Shown here piece by piece: positions 1 through 11,581 of a stretch of 64,000 nt of DNA. This stretch comes from Chimonanthus salicifolius (Eukaryota; Streptophyta; Magnoliopsida; Laurales; Calycanthaceae). Position 1 is the first letter of the stretch. The number at the start of each line of letters is the position of its first letter. The stretch is taken from NCBI GenBank assembly GCA_013350335.1, contig CM023540.1, forward strand, positions 46,669,222 through 46,733,221. The letters run 5' to 3'. A program made the translations under genes and the position numbers. The notes under the pieces were generated by a model. It saw only the letters and a program-made list of their open reading frames with translations, did no database searches and had not been told where the DNA came from.

Positions 1-1520
1 TGATTATATCATCATCGTTATCCTATTCACCGGATCCATTCATACCATCAATCAAGGTTGCCATTTGCAGTTGGAGAATGGATGCCTAAATATTACCAAT
101 AAAATCTGGGGTAAAACTGCAAAGTGCTGTACATACAACCTACAGGTGGGGCCTGCCCATGATCAGTACAAACATCCACATTATCTGATCCTCCTTCAAA
201 ATCAAATTAAACCAATGCCCAATTGACTGATCTTCAGTTCATCACCATTTGATTAGCAATTGAAACTTTAGAGCCAAAAATAAAGATTCAAGAATATCAA
301 ACAGGGCCCATTTTGAAATCTCCTAGTCAACATGACACCATAACTGTACATCCCATCTACAATGCCGGAGGTGATGGGGCCACCTCCAACATGGAATCCC
401 AGAAAATCTAAGCATGTTGTGCATCAGCCAATACATGCATGGTTTTCCAACCAGACTAAACTGGGATAGGTTGACCAAGCAACCCAACAACTCAGCCAGT
501 GACTCAAATAAGTACCACTCTTCACAATTTCGTGTTTTCTATCTTCTAAACTAAATATGAAAACCCATTCTTCTACATTTTTCATCACTAAGATACTGGC
601 TTTTAATATCTTATTACCAAACACATCTAATAGAACAAGATCATTGGACATAAGGGACACTATTAAGAATTCACAACCCTGGTATGAATCCTAGCATAAA
701 AATTAGCATGGACACAAATCTAGATTCCACTATATTTATGAACCTCGTCTGGCTGACTTGGCCTGGTCAAGGTACCCAACCAAGCACACCAAGTAGACCA
801 AGTATAACTAAAATCAAGGAAAGTGTGCACAAATAATTTGATTGCAGTAAGTGGCTCACAGTACATGGATCACAATTCACATTGTAGTTAATATCCCAGT
901 TAGCTATGAGTAGAGTGACATAATTCCGCTTTCTGGATCATTCAGATCATTAGCCATGGATCACCCAGTTCATGAGCCTCGAGTCACTCAAGTTGAGGGT
1001 GTTGAATCACCCAAATTATTAGATTTAGCTACCAAGACAAAATAAATCAGTCAGTTTGTTAAAAGGCAATTGCTACTCTATTGTGGGAAACTCATTTTTA
1101 AGCTACTCTGTTGCTGTCTAAGTTATGTTCAATTACTGTTAATTCTTTTTATTCAGTTTATAAGGGGATTTTTTTGGCAGCTATTTCCTTCATGAGCTGT
1201 CTAACTTTACCATTGTCATGTCTGATATAGTACTTCTTCTAACCCAACTCATGATGATGGTACAAGACTTGCGTGAACCACTGTACTGTAGAGTGTCGAA
1301 AGAAAATTTGTATCAACATTTGTGATACAGAATATTCCTCTACATGAACCACAGGCTCTTCACACCATCAGTTGCCATCTTTGCCATCATCATTATCATA
1401 GCCATTTTTCTATGTCGGCTGCCCATCTGATGCCTTTAGTATTTGAACCACAATCTTGTCATTAGAACAATGAGGACTTCCCAACTTTACTAAAGGCTCA
1501 AGCCCTCTTCACATCACCAA
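1..1520. other. No gene seen
   Basis: This AT-rich stretch has only short open frames with no recognisable protein motif. A minus-strand frame at 424-660 (78 residues) matches nothing I know. If the translocator gene at 4942-5459 is complete, its later exons should lie leftwards, but I could not find the expected membrane-segment exons here on the minus strand. Confidence 0.5.
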
Positions 1521-1529
1521 TGTTTTCTT

Positions 1530-2790
1530 AAATGAACAATTTATTTTCTTGGTCAAAAGCTATTAAAATCTATGTGAGTCTAGCAAACTTGACTGTTTGC
1601 TTGGCACCATTTTTGAAACTCTTGCATCTAATCTTAAACATGCCAAGTGGGAGGAAAATAATTGTTGATCATGCAATGGCTCTTGAATAGTATGGACTTA
1701 GATGATAGCATGTGCCTATCACACATGCATGAGATCTTGAGTGAAAGGGCTCATTGGAGCACCTTATTGAGAGCTTTAACTTAAATGAGATTATGGGGGT
1801 ACTAGTTCTGACATTATAGGTAATCAAGATTAGTAGCTGAGATTAGTGGAAGTGACATTAAAAGTGGACCTTCACAAATAGGGAGGATTCTGGACTACCA
1901 ACCCATTCCACAAGACAATGAGTTGGGCCATCAATGAGTTTTATTTGACAGATTAAAATTACCCCATCAAATTGAACAATCAGAAATTACTAGTGGAGCT
2001 GATGTTTGACGTATAGATTGTTGGATTTGATGTCTTACATACGATGTGAGTTCTTTGTAAACAACCCCACAAGTGCATCGCATACCTACCTGGGTGTTTC
2101 TACATCCTAAATCGACAAGTATATTATCCTCCACCAATTGCTTGAGTGCATGTAGCGCCTTGCTAGCCTATGCACTCCACTTTGTCTTCTACGCAACATT
2201 TGTTGGTGGCTCTATGCTATCACCACATATGATATCCCACAACTACTGCCCCACCAAATACAACTCCATACATGACTTCCACAAAGCATAGTTGGACCTT
2301 CTTTGTAACCACTTATTAGATAAGACAGCTTGTAAGATGTTGTCCCTTTTGGATCTTGATAACAAAATCTCATATTCCAAGTTCGGAGACTCCTGATCAA
2401 AGGTGTGAGGCTAGATTACATGGGATACATGGCAACAATTTCCAGGTAGGCAACATAGCCATCTATAGATGAGCTTGTGAGTCTTCTCACTAGCCATGAA
2501 TGGTGCAACTCTAAGTTGGTGCACTAAAGCTCGAGGACATAGAGGAAGCCATATTATCAAAGGAATCTAAGGGCAGCAGAAAGGCAAGTCAAAGGCAAAA
2601 TGCGACAAAAGTAAAGCCAAAGAATGTACAAATACTAGTGATAAATCAACAAAAGCAATAAAAAGAAACTGGATAAGCATTTAAGACCATTATCCCTATG
2701 GAAAGCAAGGGCACTTTGCGTACACTTGCAAGGTAAAAAATTTGCTTGTGCAGGAAATGTCAACCACTGAAGCTCGCAAAATGTAAGGGA
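1530..2790 (+). pseudogene. Copia gag remnant, plus strand
   Basis: This is a decayed Ty1/copia gag. At about 1537-1610 the translation contains NNLFSWSKAIKIYVS, the tryptophan-centred core of the copia gag domain. Further on the pattern HAKWEENN and LNSMDLDDS follows in shifted frames, as in the UBN2-type gag region. Near 2470-2520 a segment reads like GELVSLLTSHEWCNSKLV, also gag-like. At about 2690-2735 a zinc knuckle survives as YPYGKQGHFAYTC, where the first two cysteines of CxxCxxxGHxxxxC are both tyrosine, a change C-to-T decay can produce. Many stops and frameshifts separate these islands. It runs opposite to the Copia pol and LTR at 3022-4280, so the two are not one intact element. 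Confidence 0.65.
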
Positions 2791-3008
2791 AGTCAGGTCT
2801 ATGGTGAGTATTTTGTGAAAAATGAGAGAAGAAACGGATATAGCAATCAGTCGAGCATTGAGATTCATCGATGGCTTGTGACATGCCTAGCGGCTTTCAC
2901 TTTGGACCAAATTATCCCTTCCACTTCTACGGCAGCTTCTACACTGGTACAAGTAGCCCTTTTCCTAGGTTGCCCTCGCCAAGATTCGAATACAGGGCAT
3001 GAAACCTA

Positions 3009-3020
3009 CTTTGATACCAA
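3009..3020 (-). other. Primer-binding site next to Copia LTR
   Basis: Read on the minus strand this is TTGGTATCAAAG, one mismatch from the usual plant copia site TTGGTATCAGAG complementary to initiator-Met tRNA. It lies two bases after the LTR end at 3022, exactly where a primer-binding site belongs. It is on the outer side of what should be a 3' LTR, which is odd. About 230 bases of leader-like sequence follow before the plus-strand gag remnant. Confidence 0.65.
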
Positions 3021-3021
3021 T

Positions 3022-3288
3022 TGTGAAAGACATGCCTGTAGAATTTGATAATAGGAAAAAAAAAAGGAGAAGGAGAAAATGTGGAGAATGATTTCTTCTC
3101 TGTATTGTATTAATCTCTTTTCCTCTGAGAGGTTACATCTATAAATAGACAAAAGAGAGCTAATTTAGGGACAAAAAAAGAAATACAAATAAAAAATGCT
3201 TATCTACAGTAAATCATACAACCACACAGTTGACTTTTCCAAAATAGGATAAGTCAGGTCAATAATCATGTATCGGGTCCCTACAACA
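3022..3288 (-). repeat. Copia LTR, about 267 bp
   Basis: On the minus strand it begins TGTTGTAGGGACC just after a polypurine-like run (CTTGAGGGAGAG) and ends TTTCACA, giving TG...CA ends. A TATA box, CTATTTATAG, is at 3139-3149 on the minus strand. The reverse transcriptase and RNase H remnant at 3370-4280 lies upstream in the same orientation, so by that side it is a 3' LTR. A primer-binding site lies immediately on its other side. No target-site duplication could be assigned. Confidence 0.7.
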
Positions 3289-3369
3289 CTCTCCCTCAAG
3301 TTGGCTCAAAGATGTCTAAAAACCCCAGCTTGCTTATAGCTGAAGTGAGTTGATGGCGAGGAACAGACT

Positions 3370-4280
3370 TTGTCAGATATCTGTCAGCTTATACTTAGAT
3401 TGCAAATGAGGAGTGACAAACCGACCTTCAAAAATATGTTGTCGAAGGAAGTGACAGTGAACCTCAATGTTCTTGGTTCTTTCATGAAAAACCGGATTGG
3501 AGGTGATGTTGATAACCGCCTGATTATCACAAAACATAATAAAGGGATCAACAGGAGCAAAACCTGACTCCATAAGAAACTAACGGACCCAAAGGAGCTC
3601 AACCGTAGTATTTGTCATCGCACAATACTCAACTTCAACACTAGAGCGAGCAACAATCGATTGTTTCTTGCTGCGCCAACACACTAAATGAGAACCAAAA
3701 AAAAAAAACACAGTATCCAGTTGTAGAGCGACGATCATCAGGAGAGACAGTCCAATCTGCATCTGAATAGCCCAAATGGAAAGGGGAGACTGTCGTGCGA
3801 AAAACAAGCCCCTGCCTGGATGAGCTTTAAGATATCGAAGGATGCAATATACAGCATGAAGATGGGTACCCCATGGTGCTTGCATGAACTAACTAATCAC
3901 ACCAACTGCATATAATAAATCTGGTTAGGTAATAGTAAGGTAAATCAATTTCCCTACCAACTTCTGATAAAATGCAGGATTATCAAGAAGGGTCTTGTCT
4001 GAAGCCGAAAGCTTTGTATTGACATCTAGTAGAGTGTCACCAGGTTTGCATCCAGAGTATCGGCATCTTAGAGGAGATCGAGGGCATACTTGTGTTGAGA
4101 TAGAGAGAGTTCTCGAGAAGAACAAGCGACTTCGATACACAGGAAAAAAACGCAAAGGCCCCAGATCTTTAATATCAAATGTGCGCTGTAAATAAGCTTT
4201 GAATGTAGAAATTGTGACGGCATCATTATCTGTGAGAACAATGGCAGCAACATACACCACTAGAATCATGACCAAAAGCT
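3370..4280 (-). pseudogene. Copia reverse transcriptase/RNase H remnant
   Basis: Three minus-strand frames together make the C-terminal part of a Ty1/copia polyprotein. The first (about 4275-3925) has DIKDLGPLRFF and NPAFYQKLVGKLIYLT, from the reverse transcriptase tail. The second (3885-3580) has YCILRYLKAHPGRGL, WRSKKQSIVARSS and a degraded AEY, from the RNase H domain. The third (3573-3373) has [20 protein letters not shown], the RNase H end. Frameshifts separate all three, and a run of A bases on the plus strand near 3700-3710 has damaged the second. The upstream gag, protease, integrase and the catalytic half of the reverse transcriptase are absent. It sits within the putative intron of the translocator gene. 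Confidence 0.85.
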
Positions 4281-4935
4281 CAAAAGCTTATGGAATGTAA
4301 GAAATCAGGCCCTTTAACATATCCCATGACAGGTTGGCCCACACTCCAAGTTGGATGCCACCGGGCACGTGGAATCTCAACCCCGAGTACCAAAATGCAG
4401 CTTCACAATTCTATGCATTCGAGCATGGGGCCCACCTAAATAAGTTGCAACAACAAGGTTGGTTGTGTGGAATCTAATGCTTGAACAATTGATCGACCAA
4501 AATTTACCTGGATCAAATCACTCTAGATACAAATTTTAAGGCTCCAAAGTTTCAACAATAGATAAGGCCAATTTTAGCAAAGCCCGCTTGATCATTTCCA
4601 ATGCATGGATGTGAGGAGTTTGAAAGGACTACACACAAATTACAATCCCTTTAGTAAGAAACAATGAAAAAGATCTAATTGATTGACTTGTTTTAAGTGT
4701 GGTTTTGTAGGGCCCCAAAGATCACGAGTAGGTAGCGGTGAATTTTTATCAAGTTTTTAACTGGCCAGTTTATGTAACTCAACTATGGGATCCAATTAAA
4801 ATGAATCCAATTCAAGGGGGTAATTGGTGTGTGAGGGGTAAGCAGTATTGTGAGCATGGAGAAAATCGATATTCCAAAGAAATCATACACCCATTTTATA
4901 TTCCAAAAAATACGAAAACACACCGTAACAATGTA
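4281..4935. other. Probable intron of the translocator gene; no separate gene
   Basis: This runs leftwards from a GTAAGT donor on the minus strand at 4941-4936. I see no following exon: the expected next coding block of the triose-phosphate translocator does not appear in any frame here. A plus-strand open frame at 4738-5241 overlaps the real minus-strand exons and is a shadow. Confidence 0.5.
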
Positions 4936-4941
4936 ACTTAC

Positions 4942-5459
4942 CACAAGAAGAAAAAACCACCAGTGACAAGTGCCGGATACTTCTCTCCAAAGCTTTTGGT
5001 AGGACTTGCAACCCTGAAGTCCTCAATAAGTAGCAATAAAAAAAAGGAGAGAACGGTCAAGAAATACACAAAACACACAATGGAAAAGAAGATAGACAAC
5101 ATGAAACTGAGAAGCAAAAGGAAGAGAGCTCTAACCCTTCGGAAGCTACATCCTCGCGACCATCAGCATCAGCAGCTGCAGCCGCCAACACAACAGTTGG
5201 AAATTCAACCAACGATCTTCGCCGCCTCAACAAGGGACTGACGAAACCAGAGAAATCCAATTTCCTGCTGGAAAACACACTGGCTACAGTGTAAGAGCTG
5301 TGATTTTCTGGCAAGGGAGGGAGCGATAGGCACTGGAAATCTCAAAGAACGGCTCTGACGAAGAGAATTAGGATTTGCTCTGGCAGATGATAGACAAAAT
5401 GTGGAGAACCGAGCATGAGGTATTTGAAGCTGCTGAACTGAATTTCCCAGAGAAGCCAT
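4942..5459 (-). CDS. TPT: Triose-phosphate/phosphate translocator, exons 1-2 (partial, frame break)
   Basis: The family product sits in the inner plastid envelope and exchanges triose phosphates for phosphate. Exon 1 is 5459-5136: it starts MASLGNSVQQLQIP, a serine-rich plastid transit peptide, and ends near VLAAAAADADGREDV at a GTTAGA donor. Exon 2 is 5013-4942, between a CTTCAG acceptor and a GTAAGT donor; it encodes FGEKYPALVTGGFFFLW, which matches the start of the first membrane segment of plant TPT (family pattern KYPALVTGFFFFMW, from memory). Exon 1 end and exon 2 share one frame, and the split glycine and tryptophan codons fit the splice phases. The MASLGN start is one base out of that frame and reaches a stop near 5205. 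So there is an indel somewhere around 5365-5230, either real (pseudogene) or a sequence error. Exons for the remaining membrane segments are not in the 4.9 kb to the left. A Copia remnant lies in the intron. Identification is fairly sure; function is doubtful. Confidence 0.72.
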
Positions 5460-5602
5460 CATAGAAACCAAAAGGACTCCTATTCGAGAAATTTATTGAT
5501 TTTTTTCCACTCAGAAACAGTTAACTCTTGGAGCCTGAACATTTAAGCTCCCTCAAATTTGTCCAATCGTTGAATTCAAGAACCGAGAACCAGCAAAAAG
5601 AT

Positions 5603-5609
5603 TTTTATA
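5603..5609 (-). promoter_or_regulatory. Possible TATA box of the translocator gene
   Basis: On the minus strand this reads TATAAAA, about 145 bases upstream of the ATG at 5459, a sensible spacing for a plant core promoter with a 5' leader near 110 bases. The region is AT-rich, so a chance match is quite possible. Confidence 0.25.
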
Positions 5610-6664
5610 AAATAAAAAATAAAAAGGCTAGAAATAGAGCATTTGAGCTCAAGAAACAGTAAAAAGCAACAGATTATTCGGATTTCAAAGCAGAGAATTC
5701 AAGAAACAGAAAAAGGCGTAGAACTCGAAAAACAGCTGAAAAAAATTCTTGAATTTTAGAGCAGGGAAACAGGCAAAAGGCACGTAACACCTAGAAATCG
5801 GTAACTTGAGCTCTAGAAACAAAGAAAAGTAACATAATCTCTGGATTCCAAGCCCTGTAGTTCAAGAACAGAAGTTCAGAAAGAAAAATAAAGACACTGA
5901 AAAGAGTGTCGGATTGAAAAACTCAGGAGTACTCCAGTCAAAGAGTTTCTTGGAAAGGGTGAGAAAAGTGGAATTAGTGAAAGCACAGTATTTTATGAGA
6001 ATTGAAGAAAAGAGAAAATGTGGAAGGGGAGAAATCGAGCAGAAGCTGCGATTTCTTCAATGAAATGAAGACAAGGAAGGCCTCGCATGGAGACAGGTTT
6101 GGTTACTGTTAGCGGGAGTTGCAGAGCGGAGAGTGAAAAAAAAAGAATATTCTGTTTAGACATTTGTCTTTTTTGAAAATCATTTTTCGAGCAACGTAGG
6201 GATGGTGGGATTTTAATCCAATCAGGATGGATTGACTTCACAAATTAGGAGGATTGGATTTTTTTTTTTAATTAAAGTTAAATTGAATTAAAAAAGGTCT
6301 CAATTAAATTTAATTAATATATCACTCAATTTGAGTTGGTTCAACAATTCAGGTCAACTTGAATTGAATAATTCGAATCGAGTTTAAAAATAAATTATAT
6401 GAATTAAATTAGATTTATTAAAATTCGACATAAACCATCTGAGTTTCAACCCTAGGTTCTTGTATTCAATTCTCATTTTACTCAACGGGCTTCCTTTCGT
6501 AGATTTACTAAATTTATGTGGATTGGAAAGTTTCATATGCCCCGATGATAAATCAGATGAGACATTTAAACATCTTGATTATAAAAAAAAAATCATTTTT
6601 CAGACTTTTAAAATAAATATTGTTAACATCCATTTAGTATGTCAGTCTTGCACTTTGAGATATT
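5610..6664. other. Upstream region, low complexity, no gene
   Basis: 5640-5960 is purine-rich with repeated variants of CAAGAAACAG and TCAAGAACAG, a loosely repetitive pattern. 6240-6440 is very AT-rich. An ORF at 6460-6675 has no recognisable motif and I do not call it a gene. Confidence 0.4.
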
Positions 6665-6669
6665 CTAAC

Positions 6670-8425
6670 TGTTAGTCAAGCTAGCCAAATATCTAAAATA
6701 GTCCTAGAGGGGGGTGAATAAGACTATTGGGGAATTTTAAAATCTATTTAAATATTGAGCACTTTTATGATTAATTAATACAAATTTGCTCAATTAATAT
6801 TCTAAATGTGATTTACAAAAAAGATTAAGTTTAAGCAAATTAAGTGTGCAATAAGATATGAGCTAAGCAAGTGCACAAAATAAGGTGAAGGAGATGGAGA
6901 ATTGTGACACAACGATTTTTACGTGGTTCGGCAACCTTGCCTACATTCACGCCTCAAGTAAACCACTTGAGGATTTCACTAACCTTCTCTTTCAATGGTG
7001 GAGAAGAAACCAATTACAAAGCTTAATCTACTTCACGGATGTAGATTGACCTAATCACCAAGAGAACACCTCTCTTGAAAGCCAATAGGGATTACACCAA
7101 CCCTTTACAATATTTCACAAATAATAGAAAGAAGTTGTGTTTTGAAATATACCAAGAACTTAGCCTTGAGTTACTTGAAGTAGCTTGGACTTGTTCTTGA
7201 ATGTCCTCCTCTTCTTGGGTTGATGTAAGTGCTCCAATGAAGTCCAACCAAGATGATAGCAATGAGGTCTAGGGTAAATAAAGGTTTTCCTATGAGGATT
7301 AAGACCCTAGAAGGAATCTCTACTTAACACATTCAACTTAGAGCATAAGATGCTCAAGATATGCCTATGAGAGCTTTTAATGTGTTTTGAGATTAAGAAT
7401 CAAATGTTAGTATATTATAACTATGGAGTTTGTAAGCTTTGGAAGTTGTTTGAAAGCTTGGAAGAATGTATAAAAAAATTGGGCTCAAGTCATCAATCAT
7501 TTTCTCTCCAAAAAGCCTTACATTTATAGGCTTGAAAAGTTCCAACGAATCCATCTTCCGATCTTCCGAAGATGGGTCTCGAACCTTCCGAGGATGCAAC
7601 GGTCGAATTTTCAACGGTCATATTACAGCAGCTATTTTGACCCTCCAACGGATGGTTTGACTGATCCTCGGAATGTCCGAAGTTTACTGTTCTCGGAAGT
7701 TCCGAGCTGCCCAGAAATCCGAACAACTGATAGATCATCGGACGTTCCGAGATATGTTCTCGGAAGTTCCAAGATGCCCAGAAATCCGAACAAGTAATAG
7801 ATTGTTGGACGTTCTGAGATATGTTCTCGGAAGTTCCGAGATGCCCAGAAATCCGAACAACTGATAGTTGAAAGGAAAATCCTCGGACGTTCCGAGACAT
7901 TTTCTCGGGAGATCCGAGCTTCCCAGAAAAGCCATTTTTCAAAAAGTGTTGGAAACTTGAAATTTTGTGAAAAACGTGGAGAGCTCATAAGTGTTCTATG
8001 TAATCAGTTAGATTTAACTATAATGAACATTTTAGATTGCAAGGATACACAAAATATGGAGATATTTGGTAAATCGCAAGAGCTCTCCCCAGGGCAAAGA
8101 GTGGGATTAGAAATCCTGTTTGTATTATTCCTAATTTTAACCAAAGAGACTTCTAAGGCTTCTAGGTCAGTCCTATGGTCTATATATCTGTGATGGTTGG
8201 CATTCAAAGAGTTCTTCCGGTTTGGTGGGAGCTTTCAAAACAACGTGTCTTCTGAAGTTTCAAGCTTGATTTGACTGTGCATATCTTCTAGAGATGAGGT
8301 CTTAGACACGTAGACGGTCACAACTCAGTCAAAGAAATTGACAACTCAGGACTCAGTCGAACACAATCACGGAATTGACAACTCAGTCTGACTCAGGAGA
8401 GGCAGATTTAACTTTTAGGCCAACA
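6670..8425 (-). mobile_element. Solo LTR, 1756 bp, TSD CTAAC (probably Copia, SIRE-like)
   Basis: Read on the minus strand it begins TGTTGGCCTAAAAGTT at 8425 and ends GACTAACA at 6670. The 5-bp sequence CTAAC flanks it at 6665-6669 and 8426-8430, a perfect target-site duplication. No internal coding region is present, so it is a solo LTR left by LTR-LTR recombination. Near the end it has TATTCACCCCCCTCTAGG, a pyrimidine block I associate with long LTRs of the SIRE/Maximus copia group, and the inward motif TTTTACGTGGTTCGGC at 6915-6930 (plus strand), also common in plant LTR elements. The family assignment is from memory. Tandem repeats at 7671-7915 lie inside. Confidence 0.85.
7671..7915. repeat. 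Tandem palindromic repeats inside the solo LTR
   Basis: Several imperfect copies begin near 7671, 7738, 7805 and 7883. Each has a pair of palindromes of the form TCGGACGTTCCGAG and CTCGGAAGTTCCGAG joined by ATATGTT, followed by TGCCCAGAAATCCGAACA. The spacing varies from 67 to 78 bases. The open frames across them on both strands are produced by the repeat and are not genes. Confidence 0.85.
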
Positions 8426-8430
8426 CTAAC

Positions 8431-11400
8431 ATATCACTAAATAAATTATAGATCTCATATATTTAAATTTACTTAATAGATAATTATATTGATATGAAGT
8501 ATATAAAATTTTACTATCAATTGATAATTTAAGTTATACAATTTTAATTTTTAAATTTCAACAAGTATACATCATTTATTTTTAAAAATTTAAAATTATA
8601 GAAATTCGACAATCTGATGTAAGTGAAATATCATGCAAAAACTATTTAATAAGCATATCTCAGTTGGATTTTAGTATCCATATCTCTCTCTTGTCACTTT
8701 TTATGAGATAGCATCTTTGTTTGCTTTATCTATGCGAATCGATTCGAGCTTCCACTTCCAGAAATGGAACAGTGTCAATGAAGTGTGTTTTATACTTTTT
8801 AATTTTTTATCCTTGGAGTAGACAAAATAAAATGTTTATTATATTTATACAATAAAAAATAAAACTATTTGTTCAAATTAATTATATTTTTCTAACTACA
8901 AAATCAACTTTTCACCAAATCTATCTACATTGAATTATAAGATCTCTAAAATTCAAAATGTACCATGACATAATTTAGTCAAATCATGATTAGTCTTAAA
9001 AATAATTAATATTGAGATTTATAAATAATTATAAAGATACATGCAATTAAGATGCTTTCTTTGATAAAAAAAAAAAAAATTAGATCTCACATGTAAAAAA
9101 TAATTCAACTTTATCATAATTTATAATGCAGTTGAACTTATTTAATCATTTTTTTTTTAAATGCTCTTATAACTCTTGAGATAGGTGACTTCCACCCTTT
9201 TATTGTTAAAATTTTGTAAGTTGATCAGTAAATAAAAGCATATTTTACCATTATTTTCTATTTCATTCATATTATCCATAATATCTTTTTAAGATGTAGC
9301 AACTAGCAACTAACAGAGAGTCCATTGAAAAGTAGCTTGTTCAAAATTGAGGGACTAGGGAGACAATTTATACACTGCAAGCATCTAGGGAGACAATTTC
9401 TCCATTAGTAGAGTGTTCTTCTCATGCATTAATTTCTTTGTCAAATTTGGATGATGATAATCTTGATACACCAAGATTGATCTCGATTTTGTAAAAATTC
9501 ATTCTAATGGGGACGTTACCCAAAATGAGGATTTTAAGAGAACTAACTTATTCCCAAAAATTTCAAAGAGATTTCCCCCATTCGTACTTAAAATAAAAAA
9601 CTCATTTTAATGGAATAAATTTTTCAAACTTTGTGGGTAAGAGTGTAGGTGCATCATCTACACAACTATTAAACTACAAATTTCAAGTGGTGCACTTTAT
9701 TTTTTTTCTCTCATTAGTCAAACAAATGTAAAAAATGAAAATGGCGAAGGCTAACCTTGCATGAAAATCAACTTTCCATTGAAGAAGGAAACTTATGGAC
9801 GAGTTTTCTCCAAATGAAAAGATATCTATAGCCCAATTAGAAAAGTTGGAAGATTGGAAGATATATGAAAAGAAGATGAGATTGACAAATTAACTTTACA
9901 ATTCTACAAGATATATGATCGAGGCAAACGAGGCTAAAATCATCAAATTAGCCCGTAATTTATCAATTCCACTGGTTAAGGCCTTGTTTAACATGTTTTG
10001 AACTTCAAAAGCCCAATTTTCAAGGTTCATTAGTAAGGAACAAAGAGAAGTGACGAGATAAGAAGAGGATAGAATTCTATTATCATCAATCTTATCTCTT
10101 TGAACCAAGCAACAACCTTCTTTAAACAAGGATGGGGAACCAAGCAACAACCTTCTTTAAACAAGGATGGGGAACCCAAAGCATGGGGTATTTTGCTGTT
10201 TTTTTTCTTTTCTTAGTCATGACATGTAAAACTAGAATTAATGGATTTAGGATGAAGTCTCACATGGCAATCATCCATGAATGGCATTGTTGTGATTAAA
10301 TTTCAAGAATTTTAGTAAAAATAGACGTGTCATGGGTGACTATAGCAAATCCAAGTTTGAGTTTTCTCTTCTTTGCCTTGGTACAAGTAAGTATCTTGTT
10401 CTTTTATAGTTCTTTTGATTTCAAGTTTAATTTTATTGAATTAAAATTTAAATTGTGCAATAATTCTGTTTTGCATTAGATTAAATTTTAATTCTTGCAA
10501 ATTAATTCTAGATTTACTAGAATTTAATAATTTCATTCTGTTGGATTTATTTGAGCCTTAATCCTTTGTTCCAAAGAGAAATTCAGTTTTGGTGAATTTT
10601 CTAGTTAAAATTTTGTTTTCCTTGGCTTGCCTCATACATGAAGCTTGCAAGTGGTTTTCGTATATCCGTGACTCCGTGAGATTAGTCTTACCTCCAATAT
10701 GGGGTGTGGATACCCATGTTATAAAAAAATGTTTTTCCAATTTGAGTTGAATTCTCAATTCGTCTATGGAATTGAAAGAGATCTGATGATCTTTGAAATT
10801 CCAGAGAAATTATAGAATTTGGATTCTCTTGCGAATTTGAATTTTTCATTTAATTTCATTGGAGAGATTGGAATATTAAAAAATCGACCCATGCCTTCAT
10901 CAATTTCTCACTTATTCTTTATTTCATTATCTTTAATGAAAACCCTTTGGTTTTCGTCCCTGAAAAATCTTAAGTGATTTAGATCGCTACTCTTCAACTC
11001 TCATACCATAGTGAGTTTATAAATTCCTTTTAGGACAGTGGCAATTGTTGACGTAACCCAACCCGAAAATACCGAATATGGGTCAAGCATTTTATAAGAA
11101 AAAATTGACAAATCCAACTCGACCCAAAATGAAGTTTAGTTCATGTTGGGTAGAGGGATCTCAAACTTGAATTGAATTAAAATTAATAATTTATTTATTT
11201 ATTTATTTATTTTTACCTAACAATTTTAGCCATGCATGCCACCCAAGTTAAGACAGCTTAACATGCCTAGTTAAGACATCTTCCTTATCAATTTTATGAA
11301 AATTTTGTAAACTAGAAAATGAATTGTCTACAATTAATCGATATCACTTTGGTGAGGGCTCCGAGATTTAAGAAAAAAGAGATATATTATTTTTTATCAA

Positions 11401-11576
11401 AGCAAATGGGGCAGTTAACTAGCCAATTTGAGTTCCAAATTGGTAAACTTAATATATGCGGATCCCACCAATAATTGTTGGACCCACATAGACTTGACTG
11501 GCACGAGCAACCGTCCACTTAGCCTTCCAAGCTAATGGAGTTCAAGCCCTAAGTTCGAACACGATAGGCCAGGATC
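8431..11576. other. Intergenic DNA, no supported gene
   Basis: 8440-9300 is very AT-rich with no motif. A minus-strand frame at 10150-9896 (84 residues, with SSSYLVTSLCSLLMNLENWA in the middle) has a fairly protein-like composition but I do not recognise it, and a 35-bp tandem duplication overlaps its start. 11040-11560 holds short repetitive sequence, including an (ATTT)n-like run at 11190-11210. Confidence 0.45.
10102..10176. repeat. 35-bp tandem duplication
   Basis: Two exact copies start at 10102 and 10137, and the first five bases of a third copy are at 10172. The unit begins GAACCAAGCAACAACC and ends GGATGGG. It overlaps the start of the unidentified minus-strand frame at 10150-9896. 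Confidence 0.95.
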
Positions 11577-11581
11577 TAGTT

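Noticed and set aside
4738..5241. 167-codon plus-strand frame as a gene
   Set aside because: It lies opposite the translocator exons, which have correct splice sites and recognisable protein on the minus strand.
7493..7942. 149-codon minus-strand and overlapping plus-strand frames as proteins
   Set aside because: They are made by the tandem palindromic repeats inside a solo LTR; both strands are open for the same reason.
11490..11580. tRNA-derived SINE with a B-box-like GTTCGAA
   Set aside because: Only a short B-box-like string is present, with no convincing A box, tail or duplication.
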